Source of the DNA: Rhytidiadelphus loreus
Lineage: Eukaryota; Streptophyta; Bryopsida; Hypnales; Hylocomiaceae
DNA length: 64,000 bases
NCBI GenBank assembly: GCA_947034895.1
Contig: OX344762.1
Span: forward strand, 38,358,760 to 38,422,759
Direction of reading: 5' to 3'
Part shown: one piece after another, positions 1-11,646 of the stretch
Numbering within the stretch: position 1 is the stretch's first letter
How the letters are laid out: each line of letters opens with the position of its first letter
Made by a program: the position numbers and the translations under genes
Notes under the pieces: model-generated
What the model was told of the DNA's origin: nothing
The model's input: only the letters and a program-made list of their open reading frames with translations
Databases searched by the model: none

Positions 1-1680
1 CCGGATTTTCATCCAAATTTGAGATTTTCACCTAATTTTGGATTTTACGCTAGCCCTAACCTCTAACTTTTGGAGTTTAGCTCGGAATTGCAAATGGATT
101 GCGCCAATGGCTTCAGAATGCCATTTTTAGCCTTTAGGATCCCCTACCCCCTATTTTTATCACGAAAAATCCATCGGAAACTAGTGCCAACTGGAGCCAA
201 TTAAAAAGGTAAAAACCTAACTTTTGGGGTTTACCTCTTTTGGCTTGGGTAACTAGCTAGGGTTGTTGGGGAGGCTCTAGGGAGTAAGAAAAGGCTCCTT
301 GATGTCTTCGTTCCAACTTCGTACGCTCCCGGGACGCCGGTCAACCCTGCAAAGATCTTGCCGTAATTATTAATTGGGGGGATGTTGTTAGTTTCGGCTG
401 CTTCCCGCTATTGGAACACCATGAAATTTGTCGGGGCGCGTTATTAACATAAGAGATGCTAGTCTAATTTTTAGTGAGATTTTACCGTGGCCTGGGTATT
501 TTCCATGAATTTCCCAACGTGGCCTTTGGCGGTTGACTGCTTGGAAAAAGATCCTTTGAAGATCAGAAAAAACCGAGACTTTTTGGGGAACCTCTCATGG
601 AGTCCTCCAAGCCACGTGCCAAGTCTTGGGCTATTCTGGCACACAGTTGGTGGCGAGGTGAAAACTGACTTCGGTTGAATCACCGGCAGTCAGGGAATCT
701 TTTACATGTGAGGGAATCTTGGCGAATGGGGTTTGCTATGGACATCCCGACATGTTCCAGATCCGAGAACACTATCCGGCGGCTGTGGATTCCTCCATGC
801 GGCCTGTCTGGGACAAGTAACACCTGCAAGCTAACAATTTGGATTCCTAATGTTTCGTCGGTGGAATGGGAAAACTAGAACCTATCTTTGGAGATTTACG
901 TGGGGACCCCTTTAACTCTCCTAAGACTAATTTAGCCTATCATGGTCACATGCAGTAGGTTTGGGCTATTTTGGGTAAGTTCCCAGTAGCCCTATTGTTT
1001 CCCACTAATTACGGGTTCTAACCTATATACAAGTGGGTTTTATGGGTAATCTATGGATAAAAGGCTATTTATGACCAAATGCTATACTGGTACGTGACAT
1101 ACCTATTTTGGTTCTACACTCTTTTTTGGTCTTTTTGTAGTACTTTATGCCTTAATTTGTAATAAACTAAAAAAAAGAAAACAATGAGTCCCAAGTGACG
1201 AATTTGGGGCTCACATGGACCTAAATCCAGCAGTCAAAATCCCGTACGTACTACGTACACTTGGAGGTGGCACATTAATTGTATACCAATGAAACCAACA
1301 AAAAACCAGCAAGCAGCTCCTGGAAAAAAATCCGAACCAATTGTTCCGAACCCACATGATAAGCCGACAGAGTTTCTGTTAATATTCTCATAAAGTGGAA
1401 CCTAGTTATGGCGTAGTGACTTTAAAAAAAATCCTCCTTTGTTTATGATTTTGACATATTCAAGTCTTATTTTTATAAAGTGTCTCAATTTAATAAATAC
1501 ACATAACATTTTAAATTCAAGTTCATAATTATAGTGAGATTTCAAAAATTTTTTGGCTGTGAAAATGGCCCTACTCGACAACATGTCTAGTAAACTTGAC
1601 ACTTCGTGACACGCAACATGCGACGTCAAACGTCATACACGATGCCAAAATTCAAAAATATGTCAAATAAGACAACCCTG
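1..1680. other. Intergenic, no gene recognised
   Basis: No open frame here is longer than about 75 codons, and none resembles a known family. The first 1 kb has fairly balanced base composition. From about 1.4 kb it becomes AT-rich and runs into the Copia gag remnant. It could hold a decayed LTR of that element, but I could not find a matching partner LTR. Confidence 0.5.
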
Positions 1681-2747
1681 GTTGAAACTTTTTAAGCCAA
1701 TGACGATGATCTATCATACTCTCAGTTGCACCAAAGTCAACGAACCAAGCATTCCGATCAGAATTGAGAGCAAAAATAGTAGTGCAATAAGCTTCGCTAG
1801 AAATTTTACTATCGCAAGAATCAGAGTCCAATTGAACACGGTTGGAGGTAACGTGAGCATGACTCTGAGTAGTACGCCTATGACAAGAAAATGATTTAGA
1901 ACGAGCTGGTCTCTTTCCTTTGGACCGGAACTCTGACTTGCTATGAGAATCATTAGAATTAGAAGTATTTGCGGGACATTCTTTGTCACCAAAAAAATGA
2001 CCGAAATGTCCATAGCCATGGCAACAAGAATTTTTCTTGAGTTTCTCAAGATGTAGTGCCTTAGCCTTCTTTTGTTCGGTAGTAAGTTGAGGATGAGATG
2101 AAGAATGAGTGGAGGTCTTTGAATAAAACGCTTGTTCAAATTGAACATCAGTTCGACCATCACGATCCTTGAGAGTGTCCTCTCTTTTGACGATATGAGA
2201 TTGAAAACCTCTCAGTATTTGTTCTGTTAACAGAACACTATTCCAAGCAAGAAGAAAAGAATCATAGCTTGGAGGTAATCCGCTCCTGATTTTCGAAATG
2301 ATTTGTTGTTCAGAGATGACCTCACTGAGCTCCGTAAGTTGTTAAGAAAGATTCTGCAGAGTGCTAATATACAAGATGATAGAATCAAACTCTTCTAATT
2401 TGCACTTATAGAATTTCTCATGTAACCCGACGATGCATTCGACATAATTGTGATCATGAAATGTAAGTAACTGACACCACATTTCTGCAGAAGTCTAACA
2501 ATGAGCAACATCAGTTTTATACTTAGTATTAAGGGCACTAAGAATTGCTACTACAACAATCTTGTCCTTCCTCTCCCATGCGGCAAGATCATCGGATTCT
2601 GCTTTTGTGACGTTGCCATCTACAATAGAAAACAGATCTTTAGATTGAAAAATAAAGCTCATATGCATTTTCCACATTGGAAAATTAGAACCATCGTACT
2701 TATCGACTACGTACGGCCGTTTCTTTGGCCTCAATGTGAGTAGCCAT
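1680..2747 (-). pseudogene. Copia-type retrotransposon gag-protease fragment
   Basis: Read on the minus strand, this is the gag region of a Ty1/Copia element. The start is either an ATG at 2747 or the in-phase ATG at 2734. The N-terminal motif KYDGSNFPMWKMHM is typical of the Copia gag N-terminal domain. A UBN2-like gag body follows, then a zinc-knuckle-like cysteine/histidine stretch near 1990-2050 (CCHGYGHFGHF...C). Last comes a protease-like WFVDFGAT motif near 1730, in the place of the usual D-S/T-G active site. The frame is interrupted by a TAG near 2497 and a TAA near 2341 but is otherwise continuous. Integrase and reverse transcriptase are missing downstream, so this is a 5' fragment only. 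It is a dead remnant, and the family assignment is firm. Confidence 0.85.
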
Positions 2748-2869
2748 CGTGACTCGCTATTTACTGAACTTTCAGGAAAACAGAGTGCAAGAATTTGTAC
2801 CTAACTGTGTAGGACTAAAAGACACACTCAAGACAAGATCTAACAACAACAAACTATTTGTGTTGATAC

Positions 2870-3479
2870 AGGCCCATAACTTGTTGCTCAATATTCTAGC
2901 AATCCACAAGGTATCCATGTTACTGCTCTGAAAAGAATCTTCAAGTATCTCCGTGGCACTTTTGATTTCTCTATTTGCTATTTTGGTTCATCTGAGCCTA
3001 ATATTTTGGTAGCATACTTGGATGTTGATTTTGCCGGAGACCTTGACGGACGCAAATCTTGCACTAGATGTTGCCTATTACTCAACAATAGGCCTATTAC
3101 TTAGTTTAGCCGCAAGCAACAATGCGTTGCCATGTCTACTACGGAGAGCCAATACATTGTTGCTTTAGTCACTGGTCAAGAAGTACAGTGGACTCATCGC
3201 CTACTCAACAATCTTGGATTCATTCAGTCTCCTACTTGCTTATTCTCTGACAACCAAGTTGCTATTCGTTTGGTACTTAATCTAGAATTTCACAAGAAAA
3301 CTAAGCATATTGAAGTGGCTTATTACAAGATTTGCGAGCTTCAACAACGGGCTGAAATTAGTGTGACTTACGTCAACACTCATCTTCAGTTGGCAAATAT
3401 TTTTACTAAGGCGTTACCTCCTGAGACGTTTTTCAAGCTACGCATTGCTCTCAATATCACCAAGCACGTTCAAGTCTAA
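2870..3479 (+). pseudogene. Copia-type polyprotein C-terminus (RNase H) fragment
   Basis: This is the 3' end of a Copia polyprotein on the plus strand. The first part reads through an ALKRIFKYLRGT motif and a degenerate AYLDVDFAGD motif, the Copia equivalent of the Y-x-D-A-D-W-A-G signature. An in-frame TAG near 3100 follows. After it an open stretch from 3132 carries the MSTTESQYIVAL motif, SDNQVAIRLV, the KKTKHIEV motif and the terminal ANIFTKALPPETF signature. It ends at TAA 3477-3479. A purine-rich stretch (AAATGGGAGA) directly after the stop is consistent with a polypurine tract before a lost 3' LTR. It points away from the neighbouring gag fragment, so the two cannot be colinear parts of one intact copy. 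Confidence 0.88.
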
Positions 3480-3559
3480 ATGGGAGATTTAGTTCATTGG
3501 TCCTGACCTATGTGTAGTCATAGTTCTAATTTGTGTAGACTTGTTGTACTTATATGCCG

Positions 3560-6500
3560 GCTGAGTAATTGAGTAGGGGTAATCTGTTGTCCCATCTCCA
3601 ATGTCCTAGGTCGAATTCGAGTGTACCGATAGTTCCCATAAACAACAGGAGTTGAGGGCGATTACTGCCTTTCTGAACTTGAATGATACGGACTCTGCGG
3701 ATGAAACCATCGAATGGACGGGTCTCAGTACTCCTGGGAAGGATCGATACCTGCCTCGATCTGCTGCCAATTGTAGCGCTAGTAACATCTCCAGACAAGC
3801 AAATCGATTGTACTTGTGATTTGCTGAAAGAGAGGGGTATATCTGCAATGCGCTAGATGACCTGAGGGAAAGGATCTTGGGGTTGACTGTAGATGCCGAC
3901 CCACTCATTCTTCATGGCTATCTCTAAATCGATAGTCAATAACGTAAGCCATTCTTCGGGGATTTTGGATATGAGGAGGTACTAGTGGTGTCTCTTTATA
4001 GGAGTGAATGGGAATTCAGCAGATATCTCTGCCCAGGTCTTGAATTCTTTCTTGGTAAAGTTCCATAGGTTCCCTATAGTCCTGAGCCCATGGCGGGCTA
4101 GCTGTCGAGCTCTATCTATAGGGAAATTGAAGTTGGAGCCTATGTAATTAGTGGACCACCATATGTTTGTTTTCAGGACTTCGTCGGCATTGCAGGGGGG
4201 GATGAATTCGATATGGGTGACGTTTTTCCTCCATGCCGAAATAATCCTGTTCCAGATCTTTGATCCTTTTATGATTGACGGTCTGTGTATCATAAGCCAT
4301 GCCGTGGTCGGGTACCAATATCCCTGTTTTGGATGGGGCTTCATCCTGAGGATGCGGTGTCGAAGTAGGGTCTTCAGTCCTGATATGCCCGGTTCGATTG
4401 CGTATAGTATCCATTTAGATAGAAGGGCCGTCAATGAAACTTCGGGATCTAGTAGTTGAAGGCCGCCCATCGCCTTTGGCAAACAACAATCGTCCCAGCT
4501 GACCCGTGCCCAGGTTGAATGTTCTGAGACACTCCACAGATAATTGCGAAGGTTACCCCTAATAGCTCTAATGGCTTGGAGGGAGCCACCCCAGATTGCA
4601 ATGAAATAGTACATAGTCGATAAAAGCACCGTGTTGACCACTATCGCTCTCCCAGCTAATGAAAGTCGTTGTGTTGCCCAATACGATAACTTTCTGGAGA
4701 TCTTCTGCTAGAGGAAGCTGTCAACATCCTCTGTGGCAAGCGTAATTCCGAAGGGAGCTCCTAAAAGTTTGGACAATGCCCCTGAAGGGGCCCATTGGAT
4801 ACTGAATTGCTGGAGCCACAACGGAGGGGGAAGAGTTGAGAACCAGTAACCTATGCTCTTTGTCCAGTTGATGATAAGGCTGCACAAAGTCGATGGTGTT
4901 ACGTAGATCCGTTTCCCGGCCTCGAATGGAAAAACCAATATCATCAGCAAACTATGAGAGGAGCTGTTTTGTCTGTTTATTGGGTAGCCGAATGTCGTGT
5001 ATCCTGTCTCGTTGCAGTTCTGCCTTTGCCGCCATATTGAACACCTCTCCAACCAGTAGAAATAAGTATGGGGCTAGTGGACATCCCTATCGAACTCCCG
5101 TCTGGATGGAGAAAGATTTTGTTAATTTCCCGTTTATCATGACGGATGCCGAGGCGTCCTGAAGGAGCATTTGAACTGTAGTGATAAATGTATCAGGGAT
5201 ACCTAGCTTGCTCATGACTCGGAAAAGGAAATCCCAAAAAACGGTATCATAGGCTTTAGCAAAGTTTAGTTTCAAGAATATAAGGTCTTGATGAGACTCC
5301 TTAGCCCACTCTATTATCTCGTATTGTAGAAGGATATTATCTAAGATATACCTGTGTGGGAGGAAGGCGGCTTGATCTGTACTAATGACTTCTAGGAGGA
5401 GGCTTTGTAACCGAATCTGTAGCGTCTTAGCCAGAATCTTATAAGAAACATTCAATAGTGTTATCGGGCACCAGTTGGAAAGATTTGCACGATCGCCAGT
5501 TTTGAAGATAAGGGCAATAAGACCTGAGGTCGTTCCGCTCGGTAGTTGACCTTAGGATACAACAGTCTGGATCATTGTTGTGTAGTCATCGCCAATCAGG
5601 TCCCAGAACCTAAGAAAGAAGTCTATTGTTATCCCATCTAGGCCTGGACTCCGTCCGCAAGCCATCTGTTTCAATGTTGCATGCAATTCTTCGGAAAGGA
5701 TGGATTGTATTAATTGTTGAGCCATATCGTGAGAAAACTTGTTAGAAACACAGGCGAGAATGGCCTCACGATTACCTGTTGTAGCAGATGGTTGGTGGTT
5801 AGCCTTGTACAGCTTGGTGTAGAAAGTTGTACAAATATCCTCGAGGTCTTCTCTGCTATGTTTTAATGTACCCTGTGAGTCCATGAGTTCAGTAATTGAC
5901 GACGTTTGTGGTGTTTCACGCACAACTTGGAAGAAGTCGGTTATCATCCTATCTCCATAAAGGCACCATCTTGCTCGGGATCTGACCTTCCGGCCCTCAA
6001 GTTTCCTGACTTTGAAGCTGTCTAGTTGGGCTCTAAGGGTTTGGACTTCCATCTGTAGAAGCGATGACTGGGGGTCTTCCTGGAGTTGTCGAGATTTCTG
6101 GTCCAAGTTGAAGCTGAGCGCCGTTTTGGTTTCCCAATAGATCTTTGCTTGATCGATGCAGAATCTTCTGTAAGATCTGAGGACCTTCTTTAGTTTCCTG
6201 AAGAAAAGAGCGTTTGTCGGAATCTAACTCCACGTCTTTCTAATCAACTGATCGGCCGCTTCAAAATGTATCGATGACATAATCCATCTGCTTGGGCAGG
6301 GGGTACATGGAGAAATCTTAATGGACATTGTCATAGGGTTATGATCTGACCTAGTGTGATCCCTCCAAATTCTATATTCAAGTATTTTGCGGGGGTTAGT
6401 GGCTGATTCTGGGAATACGTAGATCCTGTCAAGTCAAGCAAAGACTCTGGATCCATCGTTGCGGAAATTGTCCCAAAAGTAGGACAGACTAGGGGAGGAG

Positions 6501-7075
6501 AGTGGTGGTTCCGAAACCTGGAGAGTCTCCTTTAGGGTATTGAACAATAATCTTTCTTGATTGGGGGGCATTCGTCCGCAAGAGCTGGATTTATCACTTT
6601 TGTGTTCAACCATATTAAAGTCCCCGAGAAGGATCCATCGGCAAGAGCTTGGGATCTCTCTAATCATAGATTCCCAAAGGATTCTCCGAGAGTGGGGTTC
6701 GTAGGGTGCATAGATGTTGATGAAACCAAGATCCCCTTTTGGGATGTGGGAGAGTATGATCCAATGGACTCGACTGCCAAAGAGAGAACCGGTTTGGGAA
6801 ACAAGAGCTGACCATCGAGGGGATATGAGGGTCGCTACCCCTCCTTTTCTTGCATTGGTATCATTGGTTGTATATCCTGGTTTAGCTTCTGTGTAGAATG
6901 TCAAGGCTCGTTTCCAAAGTAGGCTACCTAGGTTTGCTGCTCCTTGACTACGTAGTTTGTGTTCTTGTATGAATAAAATGTCCATTGGATTCTTGTGTAG
7001 GTAATTGCGGAGGTTATCTATGACTGAGCAGTCATTGAGACCGCATATATTCTGAGAGAGAATTTTGAGTTTCAT
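3560..7075 (-). pseudogene. LINE ORF2: endonuclease-reverse transcriptase, inactivated
   Basis: The ATG at 7075-7073 opens an endonuclease/exonuclease/phosphatase domain. Its motifs are SQNICGLN, IQEHKL, GGVATLIS, INIYAPY and WILLGDFNMVE. The first stop is at about 6434. Reading on, the linker and reverse transcriptase follow: KQMACGRSPGLDGI near 5650, the core around 5087-5455 (TDQAAFLPHRYILDN, KLNFAKAYDTVFWDFL) and an FADDIGFSIR catalytic box near 4940, with a TAG directly before the FADD. The thumb and C-terminal region is open from 4641 to 3982 (MVNTVLLSTMYYFIAIW, then a CCLPKAMGGLQLLDPE motif). Stops near 6434, 5554, 5087, 4965 and 3982 make it non-functional. The order and motifs fit plant LINEs. 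No RNase H domain was recognised. Confidence 0.88.
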
Positions 7076-7076
7076 C

Positions 7077-9984
7077 AATTTGATGGGTTGAGGGTTTGCC
7101 TAGCGCCCCCTACGTGATCAGAAGTTGTTCTCGTCTTAAGGCCCCATGTATCTAAGAGAGGGTCCGGGACTACTCACTAGAAGAAAAACACGTCCGGCAC
7201 AACCAACTACTATGCAACTAGTGCCCTATGCAACTGTCATGCAACTAGTTTCCTCTCTATTTGCACCAAATCTAATGTAGTTGTTTTGTGTCATTGTTTT
7301 ACAACATTCATTCATTGTTTTAGTTGCAAAGTAGTCATTCTGTAGTTGCAAAAAAAGACTAGGAAACAACTAGTGTCCTATGCAACTATTATGCAACTGT
7401 AAAATGACCATAGTTGTTTCCTAGTTGTACGCTAGTTGTTTCTTAGTTGCACTCTAGTTGTTTCCTAGTTGCTTTCAAAGTTCATTCCCATTCATGTTAT
7501 ATCAATTGACCCATATCAATTGTAAAGAGTACCATTAGATTGAACATATAAGACTTGTAAGTTGTTATAGTCTTATGTAATGAATTCTTTTGATAGAATT
7601 CTAAGATTTCTATAATTTGTGGGTTTCTACAATTTATAGATTTTGTATATAAGAATTTAAAAAATAATTAAAATTCAAGAAATTTTATAATCTAGGAAAT
7701 TGAATTTTGAAATCTAGGAAGAAGGTAGATTTGAAATTTTGAAATCTAGGAAGAGGGTAGATTTGAAATTTTGAAATCTAGAAAAAGGTAGATTTGAAAT
7801 TCAAAAATCTAAGAAAAAGGTAGTTCTGAAATTCTAAAATCTAGAAAGGAGATAGATCTGAAAATTTGAAATCTACAAATCATTGAGATTTATATTTTAA
7901 AATTTACAAATCTACAAGTTGCAAGCAAGTTGCAAACAAGTTGCACACAAGAATGAAGTTCTTTGTATGGTGTCGGATGACAAAAAACCTTGCAACTAGA
8001 CTACAACTAATGCGACTTGTCCACTGCAACTACGGACTCTACATTGTCACCTAGTTGCAAACGTCCTATGCAACTACAAAATGAGTTGCATACTGTAGTT
8101 GCAAAACCCCTCATTTTCTTCTAGTGACTGCCTCAATTCTGACATACGGGGTGTTTGTTTGTCCATCGTTTCTATGTCTGGTTGTGTCCTTGACTTGTCT
8201 AACTGATAATTGCATGCTTTCTGGGATTTCAAGGGGTAGAGAGTCCTCGGTGGCCCATTGAGGGAGTGATCCTACTATGTGATTGAACACTCTAAGGGCT
8301 AGAGAAGTCCCGTTTTCTGGAGATGTGTTTGCTGCTAGCTGTGGAACAGGGTTGGTGGTCTCATCGGTAGTGTTGTCTCTATTGTGTGTAACTGATAAGA
8401 TAAAAGGTGGTATCAGGGGATTGTCTATGTTGGGTCGGCTAGGTAACGATGGGGGTGATGTCGGTTCTATGACGGATATGGTTGTGAGGTTTTTTGTCCT
8501 ATCCTTGCTTAGAGCGGTATTGGGAGAGGGGATGCTAGGGATAGTTGAAGCTTGTTGAGCGTTCAAGATGTTGGAGGTGCTAGTAGGTAGAAGGAGATCT
8601 GATGAGGCTTGATGGAAAAGATTAACTAGGAGTTTTTGTTTCGGTAATAGACAGTCAGTACTTGTGCCTTCGTCGTGAGGGGAGGCGATTCTGGATTTTG
8701 CTCGGGTAGGGGTGGCATCAAAGTTGGAATGGGGGTTGAGTTCTGAGATGTGCCGAGGGGAGTGGAACGATAGCATGGTGGGTGGGGAGGGAAGATTTTC
8801 TCCTAGGAGAGGGTCCCCATGTAGAAACGGGAAGGGTATGTGGGTGCTGATTTGCTAGGTGCGCCAGGGATTTGCATTTGGAACTGGGCTGGGGTGGGAT
8901 GGCTGAATCGATTTGGAGAGGAGGTGAGCAGTGAGATCAGATTCTGTGCCTTTTCTCGTCTGCGCTCTTGGGAAACTCTTTTCTCCCAATAATGACTGGA
9001 ACTAGTCGGGGTCGAAGATTGCTTGGGTAGCCGGTCCCTTCTGCGGTAGACCACCTGCTTGAAGCCGTCTTCGTCAACCATCGAGGTGGTGTGTAGGGTG
9101 GAGGACTGTTGTTGTCCGTGTCTGTTGTAAGGCCTGCCGTGGTTCTTCTTTGAGTTGGAGCTTCCTTATATCTGAGTTCTTCGGGGGGGGCGTACTGGTT
9201 CAGTTGTTGGATGGTCTTGACTGTCCTGGGAACTTTGGTTAAAGCTGGCTTGGTGTGGTTTGCTGCTATCAATTGGTAAATGGCAGAGATTGGGAGGATG
9301 AGAAGGAGATTGGCAGATTTGGCAGCTGAGAAGGGGGTCTTCGTACATGATTTGTAACACTGCTACTCTGCCTTGAATGTCTTGGATGTGTACATTCGAT
9401 ACCCATCCCTGTGAAATGTTGAGTGCTACATAGTATCTGTACGTATTTATGGCTTGGTTAGGTATATCTTTGGCGACAATATGTCCTGGGGTTTGGATGA
9501 TTCTATCTGAAAAGGAAATGTACTCTAAGGGAAGTTTGTGTATTGAGAGCCAGCATGGGACAAAAGAGCCTATTGGAGAGTTAGGGTTGAAAGCTAGTTG
9601 CCATCTTTGATACGTAGCTTCTCCCCCAAGGAAACTGTGTAGGGGCAGATTGAGCGCTTTGTCTACGGCCGAGGCATAGTCAAGTTTCATATAGTGAAAC
9701 CTGTCCCCAGCAAATTTGTGAATAACTATATGGTTGGGATAAAGGATTCTATCTAGATCTTTGAGCCAGGAGAGCTTGGTTTGATCATCCAAGTTTCCCC
9801 CCACAAAGCTTGCTATGATGACTAGCTGTTCAAGATGTAGAATCTCTTGCGTCAAGGCATTAGCGTCAATGAAAGTGGGGGGGAGTATCTTACGCGTTTG
9901 AAGCAACATCCCAGCCCAGTTCCGTCGCAACGTCGGAGGCAGGTCTTCCCCCTCGGTGCTAGAGAAGGGGTTGTGTGTCGTCAT
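7077..9984 (-). pseudogene. LINE ORF1 (DUF4283-like gag protein), inactivated
   Basis: The frame starts at ATG 9984 and is open for 272 codons to a TAA at 9168-9166. The same frame resumes to about 8803, then shifts near 8810-8830 into the frame that runs to the CACTA insertion at 8126. The N-terminal half has the FAGDRFHYMKLDYASAVDKAL region and the PCWLSIHKLPLEY motif of plant LINE DUF4283 proteins. It is followed by a CQICQSPSHPPNLC zinc knuckle. The rest is low-complexity, rich in Ser, Pro and Thr. Beyond the CACTA element (7174 downward) the same frame continues for about 30 codons and ends at a TGA that overlaps the ORF2 ATG. One nonsense codon, one frameshift and one insertion inactivate it. 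Confidence 0.82.
7175..8126. mobile_element. Non-autonomous CACTA (En/Spm) transposon
   Basis: This 952-bp element has perfect 13-bp terminal inverted repeats (CACTAGAAGAAAA at 7175; its reverse complement ends at 8126). It is flanked by 3-bp target duplications ACT (7172-7174 and 8127-8129). CACTA ends plus a 3-bp duplication are diagnostic of the superfamily. The subterminal 200 bp at both ends carry many copies of a GCAACTA/TAGTTGC motif, as expected for transposase-binding repeats. The AT-rich middle has no transposase. It lies inside LINE ORF1 and is therefore younger than the LINE. Confidence 0.93.
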
Positions 9985-10192
9985 AGTCTGCTGTGGCCCG
10001 CCTGGCGCCTGGTGACTGTGTCTCCCTAGTGGGGTCTGTCGTCAGGGGAGCGGGTCCTGAATGTGATGACCTGGGAGCTCCTGAACCAGCCGAGTGTTGT
10101 GTTGGCACTTTGTCTCTCCGTACCGGTCCTGTTGGGGGGCGCTCCTGTCATTAGGTCTAACTAATGGTTGTGTGAGATTGTTAGGTCTATCA

Positions 10193-11367
10193 GAGCATCG
10201 CCACCAGTACTGTTTAACGAACTGGGCAACGGTACTCCATCTTTGGCGTGCCTTTTTAACGATAAACGGCTCCACACCAACAACACGTTACGGTATAAAT
10301 TTTGGCGTCCATCACGTCACATTCACATTTCCACGGCAAGGGAGGGCCTTTGTAGAGGGTAGTATTACAACTCACGGTATTTTAGATTCTTAGCCAACAT
10401 AGACTATTCCCTCAATGGATGTCAACGTGGAAGCAATGGAGGGGAAGGGGGGCGGGGGGCGTGCAAAGAAAGGGAAGAACTTTTGTGAGGCAGAGGAGAA
10501 GCAACTTTGTTTTTCTTTTTTACACATTTCACAGGATCCAAAGCAAGGGACTAGATAGAAGAGTAGGAATTTTTGGAGACATATCATAGAGCACTACAAT
10601 GCAATTAAGACTTTTTCCCATGTGTACTCTTAAGAATGTGCGGACGCTTTGAAACCAAAACTTTTGAATGCACACATCACACTCTTGAGGAACAAGACTT
10701 TTTTCCACGTGTACTCTCAAGAATGTGTGGATGCTTTGAAACCAAAACTTTTCAATGCACACATCACTCTCTTGAGGGACGGGAAAAATAATAAAAGACT
10801 TTTTATATAAAAACATAACATTATATAAGATTTCATTCAAACTTAAAATTAGAAGTTCTATAAATATTAACAAGTATATGTATATGTTAGGTAATGTAAG
10901 AGATAAACCTTCTATTTTTAATCCATTAGTATGTGTTCAAACTTAAAATATAAGTTCTACAAATATTAACAAGTACATGTATGTGTTATACATACCTTTA
11001 ATGTAAAAGATAAACCTTCTATTTTTAATCCATTAGTATATGTTCATATGGGGTACAAGATAAAAAGTTTTATTTTTAATCCATTATTATGTGTTCATGT
11101 GGGGTACAAGATAAAGTTTTCATTTTTAATCCATAGATCCATTGCAATGTTCAACAAAAAACTCAATCTTAAAATTTTTAGCTCCAAGAATAAGCCACAG
11201 TGTCCGGTGCCTTGGTGGCACTTGAAAACTTATACTCAATCCAATTTTAGAAGGTTGTTGGTGGGGATCACTATGTGATCACGGCACAACCACATCTCAC
11301 GGGACTCCAAAGCCCTCGCCACTTTTGGGTACAGTGCTCATTTGGCGTGCAACTGGTGGCGATGCTC
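10193..11367. mobile_element. Non-autonomous Harbinger-like element, copy A
   Basis: The 1175-bp unit ends in inverted repeats GAGCATCGCCACCAGT at 10193 and its complement ending at 11367. It has 3-bp flanking duplications TCA (10190-10192 and 11368-11370). The GAGCATC termini with a 3-bp TNA duplication fit PIF/Harbinger non-autonomous elements. Inside are an 87-bp tandem duplication (starts 10622 and 10709) and degenerate units of about 50 bp built on TTTTTAATCCATTA. A near-identical copy is at 48171. The antisense frame of about 114 codons seen in both copies follows from the repeat and resembles no known protein. It ends about 280 bp before the aminotransferase ATG. Confidence 0.88.
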
Positions 11368-11370
11368 TCA

Positions 11371-11646
11371 CTGTGATCTAAAGCGAGTTGCCGGTGTAAA
11401 TGAAGATAGTAATCTCCTGAGTAATAGTGGCTACCCGTCACTGCGTCCCTGTAGGACCCCATAACTAAGCCTGTCTAGGAAAGCAAGAACGCGGAGGGGA
11501 GAAGGAAAGTCAGAAGATTAGGGTTTAGAACGAGTTGTTTGCGGCGCGACGAGTAGTTTGCGCGATCTGAGAGAAATTGATTTTTGAAATAGTGTGAGCC
11601 AGAGCGGAGATCGAATTAGTCTTGGAATCGCCGTTGTTTTGTGAGT
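11371..11646 (+). promoter_or_regulatory. Promoter and 5' leader of the aminotransferase gene
   Basis: This is a GC-balanced stretch between the Harbinger-like element and the first ATG. It contains a telo-box-like TTAGGGTTTA at 11518-11527, a motif found near transcription starts of many plant genes. No clear TATA box is seen. The exact transcription start is unknown, and copy A of the Harbinger-like element forms the upstream border. Confidence 0.45.

Larger units (their letters stand above)
3545..10150 (-). mobile_element. Degenerate LINE (non-LTR retrotransposon)
   Basis: A plant LINE runs along the minus strand. ORF1 (about 9984 to 7077) encodes a DUF4283-like gag protein with a zinc knuckle. 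ORF2 (7075 to about 3560) encodes an AP-type endonuclease and a reverse transcriptase. Many stops and at least one frameshift make it inactive. A CACTA element (7175-8126) is inserted near the ORF1/ORF2 junction. Both ends are approximate: no poly(A) tail or target duplication was found at the 3' side (about 3545), and the 5' leader merges into unique-looking GC-rich DNA before the Harbinger-like element at 10193. Confidence 0.85.

Noticed and set aside
7175..8126. Possible intron between LINE ORF1 and ORF2
   Set aside because: The perfect CACTA inverted repeats and ACT duplication show that it is a transposon insertion.
9847..10393. Plus-strand frames of 60-99 codons near 10 kb
   Set aside because: They overlap the LINE 5' region and the Harbinger-like element and have no family resemblance.
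10529..10873. Minus-strand frame of 114 codons, nearly identical to 48501-48845
   Set aside because: Its conservation follows from the two copies of the Harbinger-like element. The peptide is low-complexity and made by the 87-bp duplication.
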